Shown: piece after piece, positions 23,308-33,421 of the stretch
Layout of the letters: each line of letters opens with the position of its first letter
Position numbering within the stretch: the stretch's first letter is position 1
Origin: Botryosphaeria dothidea
Lineage: Eukaryota; Ascomycota; Dothideomycetes; Botryosphaeriales; Botryosphaeriaceae
Direction: 5' to 3'
DNA length: 64,000 nt
Assembly: GCA_011503125.2 (NCBI GenBank)
Contig: WWBZ02000051.1
Span: 3,162,001-3,226,000, forward strand
Program-made: the position numbers and the translations under genes
Notes under the pieces: model-generated
Databases searched by the model: none
Told to the model about the DNA's origin: nothing
What the model saw: only the letters and a program-made list of their open reading frames with translations

Positions 23308-23854
23308 ATGGCTTCGCCCGCCCCTGAGAGAAACCACATGTCCGAATCGGTCACCATCCCGTCCGACAGCGAAAACTACGACGGCAACAACGAGCTGTCC
23401 TCTTCGCAGCCCTCGTCATCCAGCTCGCCCGTTATCCTCTACACTCCGCCCACCATATGGGGGTTGGTGCGCGGCGCTGCTATAAATCTCGTTCTCCCGT
23501 TCATCAATGGTCTCATGCTGGGCTTTGGCGAGCTGTTCGCCCACGAGATTGCCTTCCGCCTCGGCTGGTCGGGTACCAAGGTCAGTCACAAGCCTACCCC
23601 TCTGACGCGGTGCCTCCAGCGCCAAGCAGCACCGACTTTCGTCGTTCTGCTTGCATCCACTTGCCCACCATCTCTCGTCTCATTCTTGGCGCCTTTCGCC
23701 CCTGACAACCTGACTGATCCCTTCGCCTTAGATTTTCCCCTCGCACCGATCTAGCACCCGACGAGTCGGCCCCGGTGTACAGATGCAGAGCGACCCTGTC
23801 CGCAGGCGGAGACGGAGTGGCGAGGAGATTGATATGTACGCCGCCCTCGAGTGA
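23308..23854 (+). CDS. mim1: Mim1/Tom13 mitochondrial outer-membrane import protein
   Basis: Part of the MIM complex, which inserts alpha-helical proteins into the mitochondrial outer membrane (family knowledge). Exons 23308-23580 and 23732-23854 (151 bp intron) give 131 residues. The hallmark is the segment PPTIWGLVRGAAINLVLPFI followed by NGLMLGFGELFAHEIAFR and LGWSGTK|IFP across the intron, which carries the single transmembrane helix. The N-terminus is Ser-rich, as in other fungal Mim1. Two start codons are possible, 23308 and 23338; I chose the first. The tail after the helix is basic (RRRRRSGEE). Confidence 0.9.
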
Positions 23855-24729
23855 AGGCCGTGCGACCAAAAGAAGTACAAGCAACCACAAGAAAATGACC
23901 AAGGGCGCCAATAGAGCGGAGAAGGATCTGTACATACTTTTGGCAGGCACCAAGTAGATCCGCCTTGCCCTGTCCCAAGAAAGGGAGATCATGGCGTCAA
24001 GAGGATTCATGAAAGAATAATGGATGAACGATTGGATGCGCTTCTGTTCTGATTCGACTTACGCCGTACCTGATTTTGTCGCCACAGCTACCGCTGTCTC
24101 TTGTTTCGCTAGGTTTCACCCCCGAACGAACGTTTTACGCGTCTCATCATGACAGATACACACACCGGGTAAGAGCAAGTCGAGCCTGCATTTGTCGCGG
24201 CTTATCCATTTCAGATGCCGACGTCCCGATTTTCCGGTCTTCTTGGACTCGAGAGCACTTTTGCTTGAGAGGACCGGCTCGCTCAACATGCCAAATCAGT
24301 CACTGTTTGGCCAGCTTTGTACCGGGGAGGATACCTTACCACTCGCTCTATATGTCCCGTTCAAGGATTATTTCCGATTCCTGCAAGTATTCGTATGATC
24401 AAAGAGAAGAATTCAAGGTCTTCCACTCTCAGAGGAATGACTCCTTGATAATATGAATGAAAGTTTACTGTTGGCTCAGGAGGAATACAAGCAGACCACC
24501 CCCCCACCGAAGGGTGCAAGCAAGGGCGCGTCGCGGGGCTTTCTGTCGCGGCCTGATGGTCCGTGTGTGACAGGGATGAGCGGAGCTGCAATCTCCCGGC
24601 GACTCCCATGATCAGCCCGGGATAACCACTCTCCTCCTTCTTGTAACATCTCAAGTTTAGACTTTGCTGATTTTTTCGCCTGGACAAGCAAGAAGATACG
24701 GCATACACAAAAGGCGAGACGTCAACACC
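23855..24729. other. Intergenic region
   Basis: About 875 bp between Mim1 and the MurQ-like gene. Open frames here have no recognisable domain, and I see no repeat. Confidence 0.5.
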
Positions 24730-25754
24730 ATGTCGGAGCCCAATATGTACTCGTTCATCTCGCCCATCATGACTGCCAACCTTCAACAAGGACGCCCAAG
24801 AGACTCGCGAGCAACAACCGCATCGGCATCTACCGCCGCGACGCGTGAAGGACCAGGAAGAGAGTCAACTCTCGATATTTGCCGTGAGTGGACGGGTCAT
24901 CAGGCGTGTAACCTATGAACTTTTCCCTGATTTCTGACTTTTGTTATCTCCGACTTTGCAGAGGCGATGCACTCGGAGAATGCCAACGTGGGTGCCGCCG
25001 TCGAGGCGTGCCTACCAGCTATCGCTAAAGCCATTGACCTGATCGGCCCCAGGGTAGCGAGGGGCGGGCGTGTGATCTACCTTGGCTCTGGTCCAGGAGG
25101 AAGGTAGCCATCTTCACATCTCTACAGCCTCATTACCCGGCGGTGATAGCTGACTCAAGTACCAGATACGGCATTCTCGAAGCTGCAGAGGCGTAAGATC
25201 TCCTTCGAATACCACCTGCCAGCATCGACTCACACAGTGACAGTCAGGCAAATCCTTCGATTCCACCCCGCCGCTTCGTCGGTCAGTTGGCTGGCGGTGA
25301 CATCGCGATGCGCTACGAAGCCGAAGGTGTTGACGAGTCCATTGATTTGGGCAAGGCCGACCTTGCCGTTCTTTCACCACCTCTTAACCCAGAACTCGAC
25401 ACAGTTGTCGGCATTTTGTTACCAATGTCATCACTCTACGTTCTTGGTGGCCTCAAGTTCGCAAAAGATATGGGATGTCTGGTGCTGGGTATCGCTCGCA
25501 TGCGCATCGGTGCCATCGGCTCAATATGCAACCACGTCGTCGAGTGTAACACCGAAGGCCCGGAGATGGGCTTCAAAGCTGGCCTTGCATTAAAAATGGT
25601 GAGCTTCCTTGTTCTACATGAGTTGTCGTTGCTCGTTGGCGTTGAGCTGGTTGGGCTTCTCGCGCTAATCTGGATTCAACAGATTCTCGGTATGATCACT
25701 GATGGAGTTAATCACAAGGCGGCTACAGGTCGCAGAGGTGCTCCACACAGGTAG
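24730..25754 (+). CDS. MurQ/GKRP-like SIS-domain protein, short and with altered sugar site
   Basis: Resembles bacterial N-acetylmuramic acid 6-phosphate etherase (MurQ) and the related eukaryotic glucokinase regulators. I join five exons: 24730-24883, 24962-25103, 25166-25192, 25244-25598 and 25683-25754, giving about 249 residues; all introns have GT..AG ends and correct phase. MurQ-like parts, in order, are STLDICQAMHSENANV, AAVEACLPAIAKAIDLI, GGRVIYLGSGPGGRYGILEA, AEAQANPSIPPRRFVGQLAG, VVGILL and FKAGLALKMILGMITDGV. Where MurQ has an SGRTPY-type sugar-phosphate loop this protein reads PMSSLY. It also ends ~60 residues early. The last intron has a length divisible by three, so its retention would keep the frame; similarity favours splicing. 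It may be a decaying gene or a changed binding protein. The 3' end is uncertain. Confidence 0.65.
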
Positions 25755-26407
25755 TAGCGGCATTCTATTAATCCTTACCCGTTCGATGAATGTCGACAGA
25801 GATGGCCTGAACAAAAGTCAGCCTTTGCGAATGTGCCTGCACCAGACTTCTTTGCTCGAATATCAGCAGGCACGGTCGCAGTCTCTTGTGGTCTTTTCAA
25901 TCGCCAGGATGATGTCAAAATCATTGTAGTTCCGCGTGGGTTCTGTAGTATATTTTCACATAGCGCTGGTAATGTCTAGTTTCACTCTCTGCAGGCCTAG
26001 AAATACCGTCAACATGTTCTCTTCTCCTATAGTCCTTCTCTTGTTTTTTTTCCCTTTCGCACGAGAGTCACTTATATCTCACAGTCGAACCCCGGACTGC
26101 TCTGAGTCTTTCCGATTTCACCTCCGATATCGCCAGTGCAAAAGTCATGGGGATTGGAAGTATTCATCCGGATGTAAGTGTAGTCTGTCTTCATACACAC
26201 TTGCATCCAGAAAAATGCTTCTACTACCCACGTCAAAGATATGTTGAACTTATCGTGGTCCTCAAATTTTTCTACCTGCTCCGCCAACCTGTCAACCATG
26301 GTTCCGCCCGGTCAAAACGGCAATCACGCGCACTCGACCCTGCATAAAACCAACTCCCACTACAACAATCTCTCACTCTCAAACTAACTCATCCACTCAC
26401 TCACACG
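25755..26407. other. Intergenic region with one inverted-repeat element
   Basis: About 650 bp. It holds inverted-repeat copy D and the promoter of the next gene. A further splice at the 3' end of the MurQ-like gene into 25801-25929 is possible but gives no family similarity. Confidence 0.45.
26146..26232. repeat. Inverted-repeat element, copy D (MITE-like)
   Basis: About 87 bp. The left arm starts CATGGGGATTGGAAGTATTC and the right arm ends AATGCTTCTACTACCCACG. GTCA occurs next to both ends, a possible short target duplication. It lies ~175 bp upstream of the membrane protein gene. Confidence 0.75.
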
Positions 26408-27268
26408 ATGGAGACCTTTACTGCCCGCCACTTGGCAAAAAGCCTCGCGTCCCCGCTCGCCCTACTCGCTGCTGAATCCTCACTCTCCAGGCTTCCCATC
26501 TCCGACAACTCGTGGCAACCCATAAAAATTTTCGCTCTACTTTCCTGCGTGGTCATCGCGCTCGTGTCGCCAAAAGTTACCATCCCGGGCGCCGGCATCA
26601 AATGGATCCTCGTCTTCCTCTGGCAGCAGTTGCTCAACTACCACATCGCCATGACCGAACCGAACAAGCATGTTCCATTCCACGAAAAGGTTTCTGTCCT
26701 GGTCGCCGGCGGTTTGCTCTTATGGCTCATGATGGATATGTGGACTGGACGGCTTGCGTGGCCCGACGTGCAGTCCATTGTCTTGGAACAAGACGACGCC
26801 AGCAAGAAAGCTCTTGAAGAAGCCAAGGGCGAAACAACACCAGAAAATGCAGCTGGAAATCAACCGGTAGTGACAGGCAGCTACGCGGTCGGTGTCTTCC
26901 TGGTCTGGAGACTAGCTGTTCCCATCGCGATGGCCCTTCCCGAAGAACATTTTGGCTTAGTTCACCGTGTCCTGAACGTACTCATTGAGTGCGTGGTCTA
27001 CAGATGGGGTATTCTGGTGGTGGCGACTGTTTTGTATGCGGTGGAGCCCAAGGAAGAATGGCGGATGCGTTCGACTTATGCGTCTTTCCGTCATGACACT
27101 CTGCTTAACTACACGGGGGTTGTGGCGCTTGTGCACGCGCCCGAATGCCAATCGGTGAAATTGCGGGATCGTCGTCGCTTGTTGGTTGTGGTGATCAGAT
27201 TTGTTGGTCATGTGTGTACGGGGTGGTTTGTATGCAAGATTTCGTCTTTTCTGATTGAGCCGTGGTAA
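26408..27268 (+). CDS. Hypothetical multi-pass membrane protein, paralogue-like to 18678-19651
   Basis: Intronless frame of 286 residues with a clean context (cacacgATG). I do not recognise a named family. Hydrophobic segments lie near FALLSCVVIALV, IKWILVFLWQQLLNYHIAMT, VSVLVAGGLLLWLMMDMW, GVFLVWRLAVPIAMAL and GILVVATVLYAV. A charged stretch (EQDDASKKALEEAKGE) lies between the third and fourth. The core SW...FALLSCVVIALV-SP...IKWILVFLWQQ...MTEP lines up with PW...FFSILAFLMVLDP...LQWLVALLWEQ...MAHP of the gene at 18678. This suggests a duplicated lineage-specific family. Function is unknown. Confidence 0.7.
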   Translation: METFTARHLAKSLASPLALLAAESSLSRLPISDNSWQPIKIFALLSCVVIALVSPKVTIPGAGIKWILVFLWQQLLNYHIAMTEPNKHVPFHEKVSVLVAGGLLLWLMMDMWTGRLAWPDVQSIVLEQDDASKKALEEAKGETTPENAAGNQPVVTGSYAVGVFLVWRLAVPIAMALPEEHFGLVHRVLNVLIECVVYRWGILVVATVLYAVEPKEEWRMRSTYASFRHDTLLNYTGVVALVHAPECQSVKLRDRRRLLVVVIRFVGHVCTGWFVCKISSFLIEPW

Positions 27269-27285
27269 GGTATTGATCAGGACGG

Positions 27286-27362
27286 CCACGGGCAGTCAAA
27301 GCATTCATCCAGATAGTCATGTCATCAAAATGCAATCCGGGCTAATGCTGGCATTCCCCACA
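27286..27362. repeat. Inverted-repeat element, copy E (diverged MITE-like)
   Basis: About 77 bp. The left arm begins CACGGGCAGTCAAAGCATTC and the right arm ends AATGCTGGCATTCCCCACA. It is more diverged than A-D. It starts only 18 bp after the stop of the membrane protein gene and precedes the dioxygenase remnant. Confidence 0.6.
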
Positions 27363-27620
27363 AAGCTCCTCTCGGTGCAAACTACTACCGCTAAACATCG
27401 ACCGCAGAACGATGAGCGTCTGGACTAGCTCGTATGCACCGGAGCTCGGAAGATGGAAGTGCTCGACGGGCAAAAAGTTGACCGATATTCAAAACATCTG
27501 GCCCACAACTCATTCAAGTGGTTATCTCAAGGCAAAGGAATCTGGACATTTCATACTTCTTGCATTTGTACGGTTCATAACTCCTCACATCTCTTTGCTA
27601 ATATAGTGGCGTAGGGGAAG

Positions 27621-28057
27621 TATTCAGGAGTTTCTCAAGGTGGAAATGCAGACTTTAACGCTACCTGGCTCCGCGGTGTGCAGGTGACGCAAGCAGACGG
27701 CACTGTTCAGTTAAATGTAATTTCCCCGGCTACTATGAAGTTATACTGTCAAACCAATCACAATTTCAGTTTCACTGAAGATGGTTGCAGACCGTACGAA
27801 TCACATTCAAGTCACCACTAACAGCAACGTAACGCTCTTGGCCAACGGCACATACGGCGGGGGCCAAGTTCAGCACATTGGTCAAATCATAGAAGCGGTT
27901 GAGATAACTTTCCCCTACAACCTGAACACTTCAAACGTCACAAGCAATGCCATCGATCTACTCACGCCAACTGCCGCATCGAAGGAGTACGACCCTTTCA
28001 TGAAATACGCCTTCGTGGGGAGAACATTGAGCACAAAGATCGCCTTCCCACAATCAC
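27621..28057 (+). pseudogene. Intradiol ring-cleavage dioxygenase-like fragment
   Basis: Remains of a fungal intradiol dioxygenase-like protein of the protocatechuate/catechol dioxygenase fold, recognised from family motifs. Frame one (27621-27720) reads YSGVSQGGNADFNATWLRGV and continues VTQADGTVQLNV. The expected next motif, FPGYYE, sits in a second frame at 27722. The following motif, RTNHIQVTTNSNVTLLANGT then GGGQVQHIGQ, is in a third frame from ~27784. The later part (VEITFPYNLNTSNVTSNAID, KYAFVG) follows the usual order but lacks the normal residues between GQ and the EAV helix. In-frame stops flank the piece, and no N-terminal half is visible. The second His ligand (NHIQV instead of HIHV) is changed. 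It is not expected to make an enzyme. Confidence 0.65.
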
Positions 28058-28302
28058 ATTCGTTCCCACTGGCACCGAACAACCGCCCCGCGGGGCGACT
28101 GAAATGCCATAGTCATGAAATTTGAAACAAAAAAAAATATTAAGGACACAGTTTAGCAGTGGTGATTGGACGCACGATCTTCATCCCCATGTCGTATACT
28201 TTCCTTTCCCGGATAGCCCTATCGTCATCGCCCACACCCACCCACCTACCCACCCTCCACCTACCCCGCACCCCCACTTCCACACCAAAACACCACACAA
28301 CC

Positions 28303-29267
28303 ATGCCCCTCACACTCGGCCTCCAAAACACCCACGTCCTCGTCACCGGCGGCGCCGGCCTGATCGGCACCGCCGTCGTCCGCGCCTTCCTCGACGAAGG
28401 CGCCCACGTCTCCTCCATCGACGTCGCCGCCCCGCCGACCCCCGTCCCGACAGCCCACTACTACGCCGGCGACGTCACGGACGAAGGCTCCTTCGAAGCC
28501 GCGTGGGCGGACGCCGTGCGCGCCGGCGGTCCCGTGGCCGTCTGCGTCGCGCTGGCCAGCCTCGACCTCAGCGTGCTGCCGCGCCACGCGCGCGCGACCG
28601 AGACGCTGTCGCTCGCGCAGTTCCGGCGGACGCTGGACGTCAACGTCGCGGGGACGTGGCTGGCCGCGCGGGCATGGCTGAGGGGGGTGAGGGCGGGTGG
28701 CGAGAGGAGGAACGCGTGTCTGGTGGTTGTGGGCAGCGAGAGCGGGCGGTTTGGGGAGCGCGGGAATCCGGATTATGCGAGCGCGAAGAGCGCGGTGCAG
28801 GGCGGGTTGGTGAGCAGTCTGGCGGCGGAGGCGGGGAGGGAGGGCGTGCGGTAGGTCCTCTGTTCGCTTTTTTTTGTCGAGTTGGATTGGACGAGAATGG
28901 GTTTGTCTGATGATAATGTTCTGGGCGTGGTAGTGTCAACGCTGTTGCTCCGGGCCCGGTGGACACTCCACGGTTCAAGGAGGAGTGCAAGAATGATGCA
29001 GAGCAGCTGTGGCTGGATGCGCAGGCTACGGTGAGTTAGAAGCTCTGTTATCGCTGTGGAAGTTTATGTAGGCTTATGGTATGAATGCAGACTGGATTGG
29101 CGCAACCGGTGCCGATGGAAGCTGTAGCAAACAGCATATTGTTCCTCGCCAGTGACAACTTCAGCAGTCATATACATGGCCAGGTACTCAATGTAGACTC
29201 GGGGAAGCAGGGAAAGTTGCTTTGGACAAAAGAGCAGATCGAAGCTCATGGTAGCGGTCAATCGTAG
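28303..29267 (+). CDS. Short-chain dehydrogenase/reductase
   Basis: Classical NAD(P)-dependent SDR of unknown substrate. Exons 28303-28850, 28934-29030 and 29091-29267 give 273 residues. The cofactor motif TGGAGLIG is near residue 15, and an acidic residue at the end of strand two (SIDVA) hints at NAD preference. Asn of the catalytic set lies in LDVNVAGTW, Ser in VVVGSESG, and Tyr/Lys in DYASAKSA. The segment VNAVAPGPVDTPRF follows intron 1 and FLASDNFSSHIHGQVLNVDS is near the end. All catalytic residues are present. The first exon is unusually GC-rich compared with exon 3. No metabolic partner is next to it. Confidence 0.88.
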
Positions 29268-29879
29268 AGTGGTAAAGAATGGGAAGGGCAGATTCAACGT
29301 ATCACTAGTTGCCACCTGAGTTCTTCATCGGTATCAAATCGATCCTGTTTATCATCAAGCATTCCACCAAATGAATGCTAGCAATTCGTTAGAAGAGTAC
29401 TCCGTGGTGGAAATCACCTTCTACATTATACTGGAGCCGTTGTAAACCCCGCCTCGCGAACATTTGCTTCATTGCTCAAGGAGACAAAATGAAGTCACTT
29501 AGACACTATGGCAAAGCACCGTCACTTCCTCCCCATTCACATTTTATCACGCATACTCAAGATGCAGAATACACAAGCGTTCTCATTATCGTACCTGACA
29601 GCACATTATTAACCCCTCTTGATGCGAAGATGCCCCCCACCCACGAACCTTCCTGCCTCCACAGATTTTTCATGTTTTCCATTAGTCCGAGCACAGAAAT
29701 GAGACGAACCAAAAGCGTTATCTACACAGGAAGGCAAAGACAAAAACTTCATTCAAAAAAAAGCAAATATAACGTAAGAGGGTTAAAATCATTTCAAAGT
29801 GAAAAGAAAGAGTGTCGAGTCAAAGTACTCAGTGTGTGTGCCCAAACCAAAGGTCGGCAGGAGTTTCCATACAGAGTTC
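29268..29879. other. Intergenic region between convergent genes
   Basis: About 610 bp between two stop codons. I see no gene here. It should contain both 3' untranslated regions. Confidence 0.5.
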
Positions 29880-32002
29880 TTACAAGCGCAAGAAGCAGAG
29901 CGAAAGGAAAAGCGACACAAGCACGGTTGCAGCGGCGGAGGAAGACACGGCGGACGCGGCGCTGGAGCTCTTGCCATCGTCGGAGCTGCCGGTGGCGGCG
30001 GCCGTGGGAGCAGGCTCGGCAGGCGCCTCGGTGGTGGGCTCGAGGGGTGCCTTGGACGAAGACGAGATAGGCTTGGAGGCGTTGCCGAAGGTGGTGCCGT
30101 TGTTGTAGATCTTGGCGGGCGGAGGGATCGGGGGGCCGGCGGGGGCGGCCTCGCTGGGCTCCGCCGGAGGGACATCGCCCCAGTAAGACACGGGCAGGGT
30201 CGAGGTCGCGACGGGCTCGTACTGGTCGAGTGAGACGTAGGGAAAGACCTCGGGAGTGGGCGCGAGGGTCTTGCCGCACTCGTGGCAAGTGACGGTGAGG
30301 GTTGCCGTGATGGGGGTGGGGCCGCACTTCTTGCACTCGCTGACGGTGGTGGTCCAGCCTTCGGGGATCCAGGGCGTGGTCTTGGGCTCGCACTTCTTCT
30401 TGCAGCTCTCGGTGATGGTGTGGGTCTTGGGCTCCAGACCGGTCGAGCAGAACTCGGAGACGGTGAGGGTGTGGGTAGCATAGTCCCAAGTGGTGCTCTC
30501 GTGAGGAGCAGGTTTGGGTGCAGGGTACGACGGCTCGTAAGTAGGTTCGGGGTACTCCGAGGAGTAAGTCGGTTCAGGATACTCCGAGGAGTAGGTTGGC
30601 TCAGGCGCAGGGTAAGAAGGCTCCCCGGACGGTGTGTAGGACGGCTCGTAGGTGGGTTCATCAGTGCATTCAGTGGTCGTCGTAGTGGTGTACTCCGGCT
30701 CGGGTGCGGTGTAAGAAGGCTCGTAAGTTGGCTCGTAGGGCTCGGACGTGGCCGTAGAGTCGCACTCGGTAGTTGTCGTGGTGGTGTACTCCGGCTCGGA
30801 GGGAGAGTAAGTCGGCTCCGGCGCAGGGTGGGACGGCTCATACGAGGGTTCGTAGCCGGGCTCAGAGGGAGAGTAGGTCGGCTCGTAGGGCTTGTAGGTG
30901 GTCGTAGAGTCACACTCAGTAGTTGTCGTGGTGGTGTAATCTGGCTCAGGAGCAGAGAGAGAGGGTTCGTAACCGGGCTCAGAGGGAGAGTAAGAAGGCT
31001 CATACGGTTCGTACGTGGACGAGGGTTCGTACTCCCAGGTAGTGGTCTCGTCTTCGGGGCAGGGCTCCGAAGACGAAGATGGCGATGGCGATGGCTTTGG
31101 CTTGGGAGGGAGAGGGGTGTGCGAGAAGTTGGGCGGAGGAGGGTACGGGCGCCCCGAAGGCGTGTAGGAAGGCTCATACTCCGACACAGTGCTTGTCTCA
31201 TACTCCCAGGTGGTAGTGTCTTCGGGCTCAGAGTAGGAAGGCACGGGAGGTGGGCCATAGGAAGGCCTGGGCGGGCCATGGGAAGGCTTGGGAGGCGGAG
31301 TCGGCTCGTCAGGGCAAGGGATGGTCAAAGTAGTAGTGACATCATCGTCACAGACATCGCAAGCCGTAACGGTGACGGTGAAGCCCGGCGGGATGTAGTC
31401 CGGAGGAGGGGTGTACGATGGGTGGGGGTACTGATCAGTGATGGTGTAAGTGGCAGGTCGAACACCAGTCGAGCAGATCTCGTCGTATTCGGTGGTGTAG
31501 ACCGTCGTGTAGTACGTGACTTCGCCACCGCCGTACGAAGGCCCAGGAGATGGCGTGGGTGGAGGGCCCGGCAGGAACGTGGGTCCATAGGATGCTGTTG
31601 GCACGAATCAGCGATGCTCAATTGAGAAAACCCCAGCCCAGCTCTAGCGAGGTAGGCTGACGGGTGCATCCTACCCGTGGGGGAACCAGTAATTACGGAG
31701 GTGGACTCTCCGTAGATGATGGTGGTGCATGGAATCACCTCCACAGTCCCGCTATACGTCGAGGTGATGCTGTTGATAATCGTTGTCGTCGAGAGGGTAA
31801 CAATGGTCGTGTCACAGCATGTCGTAGTTGAAAGATCAGGATCGATGGAGGGGGATGCAAGAAAAGGCTCAGAAATGGGCAGAATCAGAGGAGTGGGAAA
31901 GACGAAAAGGGTGGTCTCCGGGTTGTTGGGTTCAGCTTCCTCGGCCTGAGGCAAGGCGTTGACCGCCAAGGCCAGGAGTGGAGCGACGGCACCAGCACGC
32001 AT
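29880..32002 (-). CDS. GPI-anchored Pro/Tyr/Thr-rich repeat cell-wall protein
   Basis: Exons 32002-31675 and 31594-29880 give 680 residues. A signal peptide opens the protein (MRAGAVAPLLALAVNALPQA). The C-terminus, SSAAATVLVSLFLSLCFLRL after a Ser/Ala-rich stretch, is a typical GPI-attachment signal. The centre (about 30540-31060) is a set of imperfect repeats built from YEPSYSPSEPGYEPS-like and EYTTTTTTECDSTT-like pieces. Two related Cys-containing modules, at about 31310-31495 and 30275-30470, flank the repeats. Both read CSTG..P.T.TIT ... IP.G.T.TV..C..C ... TLT..C. The organisation is that of a fungal cell-wall or adhesin-like protein (inference). The long antisense frames over the repeats reflect base composition only. 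Confidence 0.8.
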
Positions 32003-33421
32003 GGCTGCCTACCGCGTGTATTAAACGAAAGAAAAGCGCGAGCTGAAACTGAACAAAGCTGAAAAACGAGACGTGGAAGTCCCGAAATCAGGAGCAAGCG
32101 CTGGTAAAGGCGGACAGGCAACTGAGAACGAATGACAAGTGCTGTGGATGAGAATTGACATGCGAGATGGGCCGCAATTTGTACACGGCGTGAGTAGTCA
32201 GAATATCGAGATTCGAGCATTCCATTATTGACGAGATCAAAACAACAAACAGCACATGAGGCTAGAAGGGCGGGTAAAATTAACTTCGGGGCAGAAAGAC
32301 GGCAGGCACGCAGAAGCAGGGACCCAATTGCGGGGCGAATAGCGAGAACTCGGGCAGCAATGGTGAGCGAGCCTTTAGAAGCTGCTTAGCAGCCATCTGA
32401 GAAGACGAAGTTGAGACAGGAAGCGGAATAACAATGTAATACGAGCAGAACATAGCACTGACGAGTGAGACCTGCAGTAGCTGTCCAGACAAGCACCTTC
32501 CATTTTCTTGTCGCTGCTAACTTGGCGGTGCTTGTGTTGCTTGTGTGTCTTGCATTGTTGGCCTTGCTGGTAATCTCATGGGGAATGGAGAGACATCGCA
32601 GCAGGCCACTAGCGCGTTCTTGCACACCAGGGGCATGCACAGAAGAAGACAAGCGCAGTGAGCAGAACCGTAGTGGCGAAAGAACACACGGATCTGGCCA
32701 TTCTGGAGCATGGCAGAATGGCCAGCCGCAGTGGTTAGTAGAAGGGTGCAGTGTGGTGCGCCACGTGAGGTCACGTGAAGATGGGTCTGACGTTCGGTTC
32801 GCCGATATGCAGGGACGACGTCAGAAGAGAAAGGTGTGTGGTTGAGTAGATGAAGGGAAAGGCCTTCATCCCGGACACTTGCGACATTCGCAAGAAGGGA
32901 AGAGGCTCTTCACGGTTGTTCGACTTCACATGTGCTCTGCGGATAACGGGGGATAGCTGGACCGAGGCGCGTGCCTTGGATGATCTTTCGAAAGCATGCT
33001 TGCGTCTCACAGACCCATGCGGCAAACGCGGATCGCCAGGCGAAGGACGGGAGGCCGCGACAGGGCCAGCTGAGTGGCGCACTGGAATGCGGGACGACGG
33101 TCAGCGGAGGCGAGCTGGCTGGATTCCAAGGGGTGCAGGAGCAGGTGGCGATGTCCTGTCCGAGTGAGGGTTGGCAAACGGCGAGAGCTGGTGGCGAGCA
33201 GCAGCGGTATACGGCGGTGGTGTTTTGAGATGGAAGCGCGTTCAGGCAGGCGGCGGCGCGTCGCGCGGGCGGAGATCGGCACAGGGGAGCTGCCGAAGCG
33301 GGCTAGCGGGGAACAGCGCGTAATAGGGCTGGGGTGGGACGTGGCCGACGCAACACATGCAACCGCCGCCTTGACACGCAGGCGTTCCCCATGCCTGCTG
33401 AGCCTCTGCTATGCCCGGACG
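32003..33421. promoter_or_regulatory. Divergent promoter region, GPI protein / AVL9
   Basis: About 1.4 kb between divergent start codons. Open frames here (for example 32465-32845 and 33074-33520) lack domain similarity. I see no TATA box or repeat that I can support. Confidence 0.45.

Larger units (their letters stand above)
27269..28302. other. Intergenic region with inverted repeat and pseudogene
   Basis: About 1 kb. It holds inverted-repeat copy E and the remains of an intradiol dioxygenase gene, both listed separately. The rest, close to 28302, is a CACCC-rich leader of the dehydrogenase gene. Confidence 0.5.

Noticed and set aside
25801..25929. Extra 3' exon for the MurQ-like gene
   Set aside because: Splice sites exist, but the translated piece does not match the missing family C-terminus.
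30282..31625. 447-codon frame antisense to the GPI protein
   Set aside because: It is produced by the repeat composition; Arg/Gly-rich with no signal of selection or domain.
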